Below are positions 45,401-55,675 of a stretch of 64,000 bases of DNA, in pieces. A program made the translations under genes and the position numbers. The DNA is taken from positions 3,248,560 through 3,312,559 of the forward strand of contig NC_079375.1 of the NCBI RefSeq assembly GCF_021018895.1. The letters are read 5' to 3'. Source of the stretch: Seriola aureovittata. Lineage: Eukaryota > Chordata > Actinopteri > Carangiformes > Carangidae. Numbering within the stretch: the first letter of the stretch is position 1; every line of letters begins with the position of its first letter. A model generated the notes under the pieces. It made no database searches. It was not told the origin of the DNA and saw nothing but the letters and a program-made list of their open reading frames with translations.

Positions 45401-47872
45401 AAAGAGCTGGCTTTGAGATTCTGGACACCAAGAGTCAGACTATCACACTTCTGTATTATCATTTAACTGCTGATAATGAACCTGCATAAAAATGCTGTAA
45501 TGCATCTCACAGGATTAATCTGTGGATGAAGTGAAATGAAATTCTGATTGGACCTTGAGTTGAGATTATTTTGTTCAACTACTTTGATGGTTAGATTTCA
45601 GGACAAGCAGCCAGTGCATGCTTGGTGATTAATTACAATTGAATTGCTGACAAAACAATAATCAAAAGGGGTTATTTGTAAGCTTTCTCTGTTGCTGAAC
45701 ATGGTTTCTCAGTGGGAGCAGGTGGTGGTGATTGTCGCTTGACAGGAGCTTTGGCCATCGTTGCATTTACAAGACAAGAGGTTACGATACGTCCTCTGAG
45801 AAGCGCTACGTCTTGGCAGCTACAGAGAGTCGCTATCTGAAAGTGACGAGACAGGCTGGGGTTAGCTGATTAGAATGCTAACTCCAGTAGGAGACGTAAA
45901 GAGATAACATTGGCATTGCTTTCCACTTCTGGAGACAGCCCTTAGCAAGTAAATGAATGAAGCCTGATGCTGAACTTGCAATGTTTCTTCCAGTCTGGTC
46001 AGTAAATGCTAAAGTTAGCTATGTAGCAATAGCAAAGCTCCTTTAAAAAGGTGTATTTACATACTTTCGAGCATGTACCAATTTCCCACTCCTCTTCTTT
46101 TTCTTCTTCCTGCTCTCTTCCTCATCATCTTCCTGACGCTCCTCTTCAGCTGGTGAGAGCAGGTTGAATTGGGAGAAAGGATAAAGTAGGTCATACTGAT
46201 CTGAGAGTGTCAGCTAAATGTTTAAAATATGTCAGAAGGATGGGAAGCTTCTTCACCTTCATCTTCAGACTGTTTCTGTTTCCTGGAAAATAAAGAAGAT
46301 GTAAATGTTCACTGAGCAGCAACGGGTGTAAAGAAATGCATAAAATCAAAGAGCTGAAGAATGAGGCAGGTCAATAAACTTACTTTGAAGAAGCTGAGTC
46401 AATTTCTTCCAACAGGTCGTCCGGTAAGAGTTTTCTTTTCTGTGGGAATCAGAAGAATGAAGAAAGATCACACAAAAGCTTTATTTAAAAGGAAAAGTAC
46501 ATGAAATCGCTTCTGACCATGATTCAGCAAACACATCAACAATATAAAGGACAAGACAAAAACATGAGGCTGTACCTAATGTCACTGGTTTTGCAGGTAT
46601 TTGGTCATAAACCAAAGTTGAGCTGCAACAATTAATCTATTTATAATTTATTTTTATAATTTGTTGTTTTGATAATCAAATTATTGTTCCTGTGATTTTA
46701 ATAAGCTACAAACTCCAAACATTTCCTGTTTTCTAGTCCAAAACCCAAAGAGATTCAGGACAAGAGGAAATCCTCTGGGGACCATGAATGTCTGCACAAA
46801 ATTTCATGCTAATCCGTCTGATAGTTGCTGAGCTATTTCAGTCTGAACCAAAGTGGACTCACCGTCCAACACTGCCTTCCACTGCTTTTTAAATTACAGC
46901 AGAACCATGTATCTCGTTGGTATGAGAATTACACTGTACTGTATGTGTGGGGCAGATGTAGAGGAATAAAAACAGCTTATTCAAAGACTAAATGTCACAT
47001 TTAGACTGACACAGCATGTTTATGGCTGCAATAAATAAAAGCACAAACGCCAAACCTACACAGGGATATTAAAACGGTTAATAAGGTTTGTTTTTGAGAT
47101 TTTTTTTATCAAAACACACACAGACCTTCTGTTCCTGGAACAGCTCCTGCCTTTTCCTCCTCTTCTCCTTCAGCAGCTCTTTTTCCCTGCAAACATGAAC
47201 ATACATCGTTGACCCAAACACATGAAATGATACCAAAAATAGCTGTATTACTGGTTTAATGTTTAACATTTATTATTATGGTTTTATGTCTGGACAGGTA
47301 CTGCTTTAAACAACCTTTAAATTCGGTGTTACCGGTATTCTGAATTGTTGGGAGACACTGTCCATATCGGCAAAAAAAAAAACAGACCAACAACAGAGCC
47401 GCATTACAAAAATCCCTCGGCTTTTCTGCCGTCTCAGACGTACGTACCGTGCTAGTTTTGTTGCATTGAGAAACAATTCCATACACTTTGTTAAATAACC
47501 AGCTGCTCATTCTCCCGGCCGACATGAAAATTTCCCCCAAAGAAATCAGAATATGTCATGGATAGGTCATTGTTGTGCATTTATTCTACCCATTAGCATG
47601 AAAACACAGTAAACTAATTTGTTTTGGATGTAATTTAGTTTAACGGTCTCCCCGTTGACATGAGCTAGTTAGCCGGTTGTTAGCTACCTCCTGGCTGTGT
47701 CCAGCGCCCGTTTCATGCTCCGTAGAGCCTGAGCCTTCGAGTCTTCAAATGTCACCTCTTCGGGCGCTTCATCGTCACTGGACTCGAGCATTAAAGTGAA
47801 ATTTTCTTCCTGTTTTTCGTTATTCGCCGTCTTTGACTGTGAAGTTGTTTTCCCACGTTGTTTCTTCGCCAT
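42490..47872 (-). CDS. nol7: NOL7 (nucleolar protein 7), 8 exons, 229 aa
   Basis: NOL7 is a basic nucleolar protein; the human protein is linked to early ribosome (small-subunit) processing. Exons from the 5' side: 47688-47872, 47126-47186, 46384-46439, 46257-46282, 46065-46149, 44932-45056, 43933-44010, 42490-42563; 690 nt with stop, all phases agree. Diagnostic blocks are DDEAPEEVTFEDSKAQA (human DDEAPEELTF), LLKEKRRKRQELFQEQK, QQQAAKDFIQSRLYGPG with RTT, and NELLSLQNKKGRNKSAAVQF, then VKKDW. The C-terminus is a basic KLKKRWVHKQ tail. The middle is Glu/Lys-rich (EEERQEDDEEESRKKKKKRS), fitting a nucleolar localisation signal. It is slightly shorter than human (257 aa). Exon 4 is a 26-nt microexon. 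The gene converges on RANBP9, as in human. Confidence 0.96.
42899..43135. repeat. high-copy fish interspersed repeat, NOL7 intron 7
   Basis: Starts AAGTCAAGTCAATTTTTATT and contains ATTATCTCAAGGCACCTT, CAGAGACCCAACAATTCCC, GGCAAGGAAAGGCTTCCTC and ATCTGCCTCCACCGGTTGGG. These are hallmark words of a repeat I know from many percomorph genomes. A short fragment of its left end may also lie near 23418-23460. Confidence 0.75.
43190..43350. repeat. interspersed fish repeat, same family as 10775-11185
   Basis: Contains TTAGTTCATCCTTGAGTCC, AAGTGAACATTTCTGCCAAA, CCCTCAAGGCGTTACTGAG and ATATCGCGTCC...AATGGGACGGACGG. Lies in NOL7 intron 7. Confidence 0.7.
44448..44671. mobile_element. MITE with perfect 21-base terminal inverted repeats, NOL7 intron 6
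   Basis: Bases 44448-44468 and 44651-44671 are exact reverse complements, built on the word AATAATGGCCTAAGTCA. A third, partial copy (CATAGGCCATTATA) lies inside at about 44525. Length of about 224 bases, no coding capacity; the perfect ends suggest recent insertion or strong structure. Confidence 0.75.
45118..45415. mobile_element. decayed Tc1/mariner-type transposon fragment, NOL7 intron 5
   Basis: Left end CATATGGAAATAAGTATGTGG, CACTACA resembles the classic end of fish Tc1-like elements. The right part (GAGGTCTGGATCCCAGTCAG, GGCCAGTTAAGTTCTTCCAC, ACCAAACTGGGAAAGCCAC) matches the antisense of the transposase region around the catalytic domain. Heavily deleted. Confidence 0.7.
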
Positions 47873-48415
47873 GTTGGTTGTGTGACGTCAAAAGACGGGG
47901 ACCGCTGGGAACATCTGCCCTCTAGTGGCGGAGAGGAGGATCACAATCAAATAATATCAAGTAATTTAAATGTTTTTATTTCTAAATTAAAGCAATTTAT
48001 TTTAACTTTTGACTTATTAATACCGTAAGTTTAATATATTTGTCATTTGCTACATTTATATTGACTTGGCTTTTATTTTGATCTTTTTAAAATGGGGTCT
48101 CTTATTTTGAAATGGTAGCACCAAAGCAAGCCATCAAGACATTTATTTAGCATTTTTGTCAGCACCAACATTTCTAGAGATTTAAAAAGTGCATAGAAAT
48201 ATCAAATACCTATATTAAGTGGAACAAAATAAAATAATATAAAAAAAATATTATATGACTAATAAAATCCTGCAGTTCCATTTAATCTGTTCTTTTATTT
48301 TGAAAGGCACATCCGGAAAACCTTCAGCTAATTCTAGAGAGCTTGTGGGCCGCAGGTGCAGACCGCTGTCAGCGATAACAACTACGGGACTAGCTAACGG
48401 GACTCTCCTGTCGTC
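47873..48415. promoter_or_regulatory. divergent promoter interval between NOL7 and EPDR1
   Basis: The start codons of NOL7 (minus) and EPDR1 (plus) are 543 bases apart. The middle is AT-rich and the ends near each gene are G+C-richer. A perfect CRE palindrome (TGACGTCA, 47883-47890) sits 10 bases upstream of the NOL7 start codon. The NOL7 start itself lies in a YY1-like context (AACATGGCG). Shared regulation is possible but the interval may instead hold two separate promoters. Confidence 0.5.
47883..47890. promoter_or_regulatory. perfect CRE palindrome (TGACGTCA)
   Basis: Exact CREB/ATF consensus immediately upstream of NOL7. Its position suggests a core-promoter role for NOL7. Confidence 0.6.
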
Positions 48416-51243
48416 ATGCACCGTCTGTTGTTCGTGTTTCTGGCCGGGGCATCAGTTCTCGGCCTCCCCAGGCTGAATACCACTAAGGCGGCCGGGCCCT
48501 GCCTCGCCCCGCTGCAGTGGGAGGGCAGGTGGGTGCTGTACGACCACAGCACCGGGAGGAACAACCGTGCAGCCGTTTCCTACGACGGCCTGAACCAGAG
48601 GATCCGAATCCTGCAACAGCACAAAAAACACACCCCGTGTCAGAAGTAAGATCCTCTCTCCTTAAACGATTTATTTTAATATCAGCCTTTTGCACGCATT
48701 CAAATATATCGTAAAGTAATAATAATGTATTATCCTGCAGTGATATACATTTCTCAACATTATCTTTATTTGAGTACCACAGTATTGTGGTATTGTGACA
48801 CAGTGATAATATTCAGAAAATATCTCCCACCCTTCTAACCCCTCCCCCCAGTAAATACAGTAAATTGAACTGCATAAAAGGCACCAAAATACATGGATGG
48901 AATACCAAAAAAATTATTTAAATAAACATACAAATACAAAACACAAACAATAAAAAATACATTACATGTAATAAATGATCACAATACTAGCTCGACAGAC
49001 ATAACATTTTTATTAAGAGTTCATTAGTAAGGCTTTATTGATGTTTAAATGTGAAATGTTACTAAAGCTTTATAAATCAGTTAATAAGCCAGTAATAACA
49101 ACAAACTTTGAGTTGCCAGGTTTTGTAAAATCTCTGGTTGTGTTCATGATTTTTGTAAAGGAAAGTTGATACTGGCTTTATAACAATCTGGTAGCACGGA
49201 AATAGTTCTTAATATTCTTAATACTGATATATTAAGATTCATCATATAAAAAGTATAAATTTATAAAAAATAATAAAGGAAATAACACAAAAATACATTC
49301 AAATAAAGCATATATACACATTAAAATAATAAATTTTATCAAATAAATGTTAACAATAATGATAAAGACAGCATTTTCTAATAAGGCACCTTTTAAAGAC
49401 ATCTTTTTGAAAATAATATACATGATTAAACTGAAATAATTACGATTTAACAGCTGGAGGTGAATCAATGTCAGATGATGTGTTATCACCTGTTGACCCC
49501 AAGGAGCCAGAAAAAAATAAGCTAATGCAGCTGTGAACTGAATCCTGGTGTCAACATGTTATTTTTCTCAGTTCGTTTGTCTTTACAATACAAACAGCAT
49601 ACGACACCCTCGATTTGGATAAGAAAAAACTCTACCCGAAAAAAGCCTTTCACCTCTTTGTCTCACCTTGCTTCAGGTTTTTTGAGTACATCTACCTGTA
49701 CCAGAGCATGGTGATGTTCCAGATTGACCAGAAGACCAAAGACTGCTCAAAGATCGCGTTGACGGAGGCCTGGGATCCCTTTGACATCCCCAACAACTCC
49801 ACCTTCGAGGACCAGTACTTCATCGGAGGCCCTGGGGACAACGTGGAGGTTCAGGAGTGGTCAGACAGGAAGCCGGCCCGTCAGCGTGAGTCGGGTTTTT
49901 AACACGACACATGTGGCTGTTCAGTACAATGCTGCCTTTTTCATAAAATACAGAGAACACGTCAAGACAGAGATTGCAGAGATTTGGAACTAGTGCTTCT
50001 TCAGCACTTTAGAAATAACCTGTTGGATAAGTGCTGGTGGTGTCCAAAGTACTGCATGTAGAGCAGTGTCTACAGGTATTAATCTCCATTTATCTAACTG
50101 TAGCGCTGCCTGGTGCCATAAATGTTTAATTTTCATTTGGCTGAACATATTGCCCATGTCTTCATACTTAATATTATACAAGCATGTGGAATAATATTGT
50201 CCTTTAGTTCCTGTCGATGTAGTACCAGTAACAGCCAATAGATGGTGGCTGTGATCTAAATTTAGAAAGTGAGAAACTTCAAGTGACTTTCAGTGCCTGA
50301 GTTACTTTGGATTTTCTCCTGGGCTACAACCTGCCAACAGAAACCATTTCTAGGTAAAACTCGAACAGATAGAGAAACATCTGAGTCGATTTAGAGTTAC
50401 AGTTGCAAACCCCATCTGAAGAAACTCTAAATCCTGAACAAAGTTTGGCATGTTGTGATGGTTTCCAAATGTACTAGTCTTCAAGTTTTGGTTGAGTCTC
50501 TTTTATATTAGTCAATCTGTAATTGAAAGAGTCGGGAAAAAATCCCACTGACCTCAAATGGTATCTAGCTATACAGATTGTTTTGGCTCCACCTGTTCTA
50601 ATTTTAAGATATCTGTCCCATTGTATCTCTGCCCCTATCTCAATACCATGGAGGTGAATGATATTTTACTTTTTCACAGCATCAAAAGCGCTATGAACAT
50701 GCTGCAAACAGTTTTCATATGGATTTATTTAATGAAGAAAGTAATTTTAAGTCTCAAAACTTACACAAAAGAAACTAAACCTGCTCTATGAGTAGATGAT
50801 ACTAAGTAGAAGTAAGAAATATGGGTGTAAGTTTGTTGAATATGCCCTTTAATTGCCATTTGATCCATTTTTGATAAACCAGTGTTGGTCTATATTCAAT
50901 ACTTCCTGCTGCTCCTTCACAATAAAACAAACATTCCAGCAAGGTTTCCTTCTTTCATGCCAAATTTGAACTGATTATAAGAGCAGCTGTTGTTGGAATA
51001 AAACCTCCAGCTCTGAGCTGCCATAATGTCTGCTCCCTCCCTCCACCAGATGAGACCTGGGTGGGTGTTTACACCCTGAAGGACTGCTACCCAGTGCAGG
51101 AGACGTACACCAGGAACAGCAGCGTCACCACCTCCACCCGCTTCTTCAACCTCCAGCTGGGCATCAGTGACCCAGACGTCTTCACCCCACCCAGCACCTG
51201 TCAATCAGCCCGGCCTGAGAGGATGGCCGAGTCTGACTGCTGA
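48416..51243 (+). CDS. epdr1: EPDR1 (ependymin-related protein 1), 3 exons, 210 aa
   Basis: EPDR1 is a secreted or lysosomal glycoprotein of the ependymin family with a lipid-binding beta-sandwich fold. Exons: 48416-48645, 49677-49885, 51050-51243; GT-AG, 633 nt with stop. A signal peptide covers about residues 1-17 (MHRLLFVFLAGASVLGL). Family blocks match human closely: PLQWEGRWVLYDHSTGRNNR, SYDGLNQRIRIL, VMFQIDQKTKDCSK, WDPFDIPNNSTFEDQY, then IGGP, VQEWSDRK, ETWVGVYTLKDCYPVQETY, STRFFNLQLGI, VFTPPSTCQ. N-glycosylation sites are at NTT, NST and NSS. The length is near the human 224 aa. It is complete, and the introns are AT-rich with no other gene. Confidence 0.97.
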
Positions 51244-51538
51244 GGCCCCGCCAGTCCTCAACTTTGACCTTAGATCCTTAACAGCATTTTCAGGCTGAGT
51301 CTGAAATCACCCCTTCGATCCCGATTCACTACTCCCTGTAGATACACAATAGTTTATGCTGTAGTGAGCAGTAAATTTCACAAAACTACAAACCATTATC
51401 ACTGTGTCATCACTTACAGGCATAATGTCGCCCGACTGTTAACGTTTGCAACTGTAAAATCTGGCACGTCGGATTGTTTGCATGGAGTAATGTATATACC
51501 ATGGACTCTACTTTCTCACCTTAGAATTTGGACACTAA

Positions 51539-51544
51539 AATAAA
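51539..51544 (+). terminator. AATAAA poly(A) signal, likely EPDR1
   Basis: First AATAAA after the EPDR1 stop, giving a 3' UTR of about 310 bases. Confidence 0.55.
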
Positions 51545-52129
51545 ATTGCACAGGGTAAATTAATTGCATTACATAGTAAAGAAGGAAGTGATTTCGGACA
51601 CAGCCTTTTATAGATTTGTTTGTTAATTTGCTGCTAATTTGCAAACATTGTTGTCAGGTTCAGTGATTCCTGCTAACTGCAATCTAACAAGCTAGCTCAC
51701 AGATAGTTGTACCAACTGGTTATGATTACTAAATGATTACTTTCATGATAAAAAAGTAACTTTTAGTGATGTTATTTCACTAATGATAATCTTCAATCTA
51801 CCAAGCTAGCTTACAGCCAACTCTTGGGTTTCAGTGAACCATTGTGACTACATGCTGACGAACGTTGGCTAATTTCTTAGCTCAGGACAGGCCATTTGAT
51901 TATCCAAATATTCCTTCAAAGACGTGAAGTGCCTCATAAACATGAAAAGATATGAAGTTAAAATCACAGCTGTTATGCTTTGTATTGTATTTGAGATTCA
52001 GACATATTTTCTCAGACGTGCAATGATCTGTTTGAGGTGTAATAGACAGGTTTGCACACAGCAGGGGGGTAGAAACTCATTTCCAACATGTCATGATAGC
52101 TCAGACAAATAAGATAAGATCTGTAACAA

Positions 52130-52400
52130 AAGCCAGGTATAAAACATGATGGTTACTGCTGCGAAACTGCTGTAAATTATTAGGATTTCATCTTTTAAGA
52201 GAAAGAAAGTGAAGAAAAATTATTGCTTGTCTTTTTATTTCAAAAATACTATTAACAGAGTGATATTATAAAACCAGGAATGACTTGCGACGTTTAAAAA
52301 ATTTGGCGTATTCATCAAAAACATTACTGGTATGATGACAATGTATCTGCTAAAGTGTGATGTCTGTTGGTCAATTTTGAACAAAAGTGAAGTGTACATC
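52130..52400. repeat. segment homologous to 58437-58860 (old TRIM duplication flank)
   Basis: Shared text includes 'ACATGATGGTTA(C)TGCTG(C/T)GAAACTGCTGTAA', 'ATTTCATCTTTTAAG' and 'GTGATGTCTGTTGGT'. It lies directly next to the L1 fragment. It may be the left part of the TRIM duplication unit, cut off from its gene by later insertions. It could also be an unrelated shared repeat. Confidence 0.55.
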
Positions 52401-52404
52401 AAGT

Positions 52405-54017
52405 GTAGACAAAATAATTATTCATATTGGGTACTGCTAAACCACCTTTGTCTTTAGGCAACTGTAGAGAACTAAACCTTAGTCTTGGTTGCTTACCGTG
52501 CCAGATAAATTTTGAGAGGGATCTCTCCGAGTCCTTATTAATTCTTTTGGGGATATGTGGTGGCAATATTTGTAAAGGGTATAGAAGTCAAGGGAGAACA
52601 TTCATCTTTATCAGACTGATACGCCCGAAAAATGTGAGCGGGAGATCATGCAACCTAATCAGATGTTGTTTCACTGTAGTAAGTACAGGGGCAAAGTTGA
52701 GTTTCCATAAATTTTGTACATCTGGAGAGATTTTTAGACCCAGGTACATGAAGCCAGCTGTGGACCATTTGAAAGGAAAATTCACCAATGTGCTGAAGTC
52801 ACTGAAGCCACCTAAGGGCAAAGCCTCTGAATAAGACTGATAGACCTGTGGGAGCAGAGGGTTTGCCCTTTTTCAGAATAAGACATGTACAAAAGAGTCT
52901 GTCATCTGTCAGGGGGGCCTACTAAAGTTTTCCCAAATATTTTATAAAATTTAGGGCAGAACCCATAGTGTCTTGCTGCTTCCCCCCCCTTTAAGTACCT
53001 GAAATAGTTTCCAGAACCTCTTTCTACATAATTGTTTTGCTTAAGTCCCTGTTTTGGTCATCTGAGAGATTTGGTCATTTTATTTTATCAAAGAATCTTT
53101 TCCTTGTAATTGGTTTAATGCAGAACGTGTAGCATCTAACTGTTTCCCAATGAACTTGGAAGGGGAGTTTTTAAATTCTCCCTCCAACTCCTTAATTTTC
53201 TTCTCCAACTCCATTTGGGTTTTGAGGGCCTTTTTCTTTTGTGCTGAAGTTTAAGATATGATAGCACCACCAAGGTAGGCCTTTGCTGCCTCCCATATAA
53301 CGTTGTAGGTCTCACTTCAGGAGATTTGTTCTCAGAGATAACTTGTTTAGGTTCTTTGTATGGATGAGAGATGGTCACACTAATAGGGGCATGGTCAGAT
53401 ACAGTCTGACTTCCTATGGTACAGTCTTTAAGTCTATCTAAAAGTATTCAGGATAATAGGAAATCGATTCTTGAGAAGGCTAGGTGCATCATGCAAGTTT
53501 AAATCTGAGCAAAATCAGCTAGTTTAAGGCTTTTACGAGAAGAAAAAGGCCTAGAGGGACACTGGTCGACAGTGGGGTTAGATATACAGTTAAAGTCACC
53601 ACCTATTAGAATGTAAGAGGAAGAAAAATCAGATATGTCTGCCAACAATTTATGAAAAAAAGCAGATTCATATGTACTAGGGGCATAGATGCAACCCAGT
53701 AAAATGTGTTCTCCAAAGAGGTATCCAGAAATAAGCACATAGAGGCCTTCTTTGTCACTTATTGCTCTATCCAATGTAAAAGGAAGGCTGCGATGTAAAA
53801 GAATAGCCACACCTCGGCTATGGTATTTAAAAGAGGAATGAAAAACCTGCCCAACCAAATTCCTATGCACCTTAATATGTTCCAGATCAGTCAGGTGGGT
53901 CTCCTGTAAAAAGGCAATATGGCATTTCTCCTTCTTAAAAAGAGTGAGAATCTTTTGGCGCTTGATGACATGATTTAAACCTTTAACGTTCAGCGAGGTG
54001 ATTTTAAGATCACTCAT
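52405..54017 (-). mobile_element. L1-type LINE remnant, internally deleted
   Basis: On the minus strand the piece 54017-53502 encodes an intact start of the L1 endonuclease (MSDLKITSLNVKGLNHVIKR; FLQETHL; GVAILLHRSLPF; GCIYAPS; IGGDFNCI). A decayed basic linker follows at 53378-53136 (AAKAYL- and ELE-type text). The reverse transcriptase core is missing, and the C-terminal part resumes at 52821-52427 (GFSDFSTLVNFPFKW, KLNFAPVLTTVKQHLIRLHD, then LPLTFFGRISLIKMNVLP). It has frameshifts and is not autonomous. The endonuclease start is unusually well kept (172 codons open). Confidence 0.85.
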
Positions 54018-54289
54018 ATTTATATACTAATAAGGTAAATATATAGAAGCTTATTTCCACTCTTAAATGAGAGAGAGGACAAACCACTAGGTGAGAGAGG
54101 TGAGATTAGACATTTGTCTCTGTCTAATAATCAAGAGTGCTCGAGACAGAAAGGCTCAAAGCACTAGCAGAGGTGGTAGCCTCAGCCATAACCACCAACT
54201 GACAACGCCGCCCAAAGACCACCAACTTCATCAAGGCAGGAGAGAGACAACCCCCACAGCATAAGTCAGCGACTGGCCTCCTAGCCTCA

Positions 54290-54960
54290 GCAGCCAACTA
54301 AGAGCTGAGAGTGGATCTGGTTAAGCAGCGCCCCAACCACACTGCGTCCGGACATGGTCATCTTCTCCAACTGCACCAAGAAGGTGATCATGGTAGAGCT
54401 CACTGTACCCTGGGAGGAGCGCATGGATACCAGGAGTTGACAGAGCAGTGCAGGAGCTATGGATGGACAACCCACTGTGAGCCTATTGAGGTGGGATGTC
54501 AAGGATTTGCAGGCCGGTCATTATGCAGACTCCTCACCAAGCTTGGGATCATGAGTCAGACTAAGAAGAGGGCCATCAAATCAACCGTTGATGCTGCAGA
54601 GAGAGCTACTAGGTGGCTCTGGCTGAAAAGGGAAGCCAAGTGGCTAATTGCTGCTGGGATGCAGGCCGGGGACTGATCACCCCTGGTCGGGTCGCCTGGA
54701 CGAGGGTGTATGATGTTCGAACAGACCCGAAACACCCGATGAACCCAGGTTACATCACTGAAGATGCATTCTAGCGCATCCGCAGGATCTATTCTAGTCC
54801 TGGCAAACTCCACCAGCGCTGAACCGCTGAGAAACCGGCAGAATCCGTCATCGTGATAACGGGACACGGCTTCCAGGAGAATCCACCTAGATCCCGCGTC
54901 AAGGGTCTCTGGCTACGGTGCAACTCACAGTAGGCCGGTCTTAACATCCTGCTCATGACT
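54290..54960 (+). mobile_element. fragment of a retroelement with an ELTVPWE-type C-terminal domain
   Basis: Plus-strand reading gives LRPDMVIFSNCTKKVIMVEL, then TVPWEERMDTR, and after a one-base shift YQELTEQCRSYGW, PIEVGCQGFAGRSL, ATRWLWLKREAKW. This is a domain found next to reverse transcriptases in many fish and invertebrate genomes; the D...E-T motif looks like a PD-(D/E)XK nuclease fold. The 3' part (CACGGCTTCCAGGAGAATCC, GGTCTCTGGCTACGGTGCAA) is the usual tail. The RT is absent. The name of the element family is not certain. Confidence 0.65.
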
Positions 54961-55675
54961 GGTTGATGTCGAAATATAGAAATATTTAATCATCAAATTT
55001 TATTTGTAGACATAGTGATCACTAGCTGTATAGCCATAGTGTATAGCCATAACTTATTCTCTCCCACTATTGCCAACTCATCACACTGCTGATTATTAAA
55101 CATTACATTTACTTTGTAGATAGTAGTTTAGTTAATAAACTTATTTATTTACACCCTGTTGTTGTCCTGTTGTGTTCTTCTAAAGTAGAGACTGGAGATC
55201 AATTTAATTGAGAAGTCAGGCTTCTGATATGAGATTGATCACATTAATCAATGAAATAATTAATTGTTGTCCTCTCTGAGGAATAGTGCCCCCTTTCAAC
55301 GAGAGCGAATTCTAAATTGTGGTGTTCACACTTCATCCCCAAATAATGTTTATCACATAGACAAATAAGCCAGACTGTAAGTAAAGGGTTAAACACAGTA
55401 TCAAACTGCTCCTCTACCTGGAATGAGACAAAGCCTGATAACCCTCCCTCTTCTTCCTGCTCTCAAACACAGCCAGCTCCACTCTGTTCATGTATTTCCT
55501 TGTTCCCTCCCCTTCAGATCTACAGTTTGAAGATTGGTGGAACCAACATGTGTTGAAGTGCAAGAGCTGACAGGCCCCGTTCACTGCAGAGGCACATGTT
55601 GTTCAGATCAGAGCTCAAACTACTTTCAGTTCTGAGAAAGTGAAAGTCAGACAGTCGTTGACACTGAGAGGTGAA

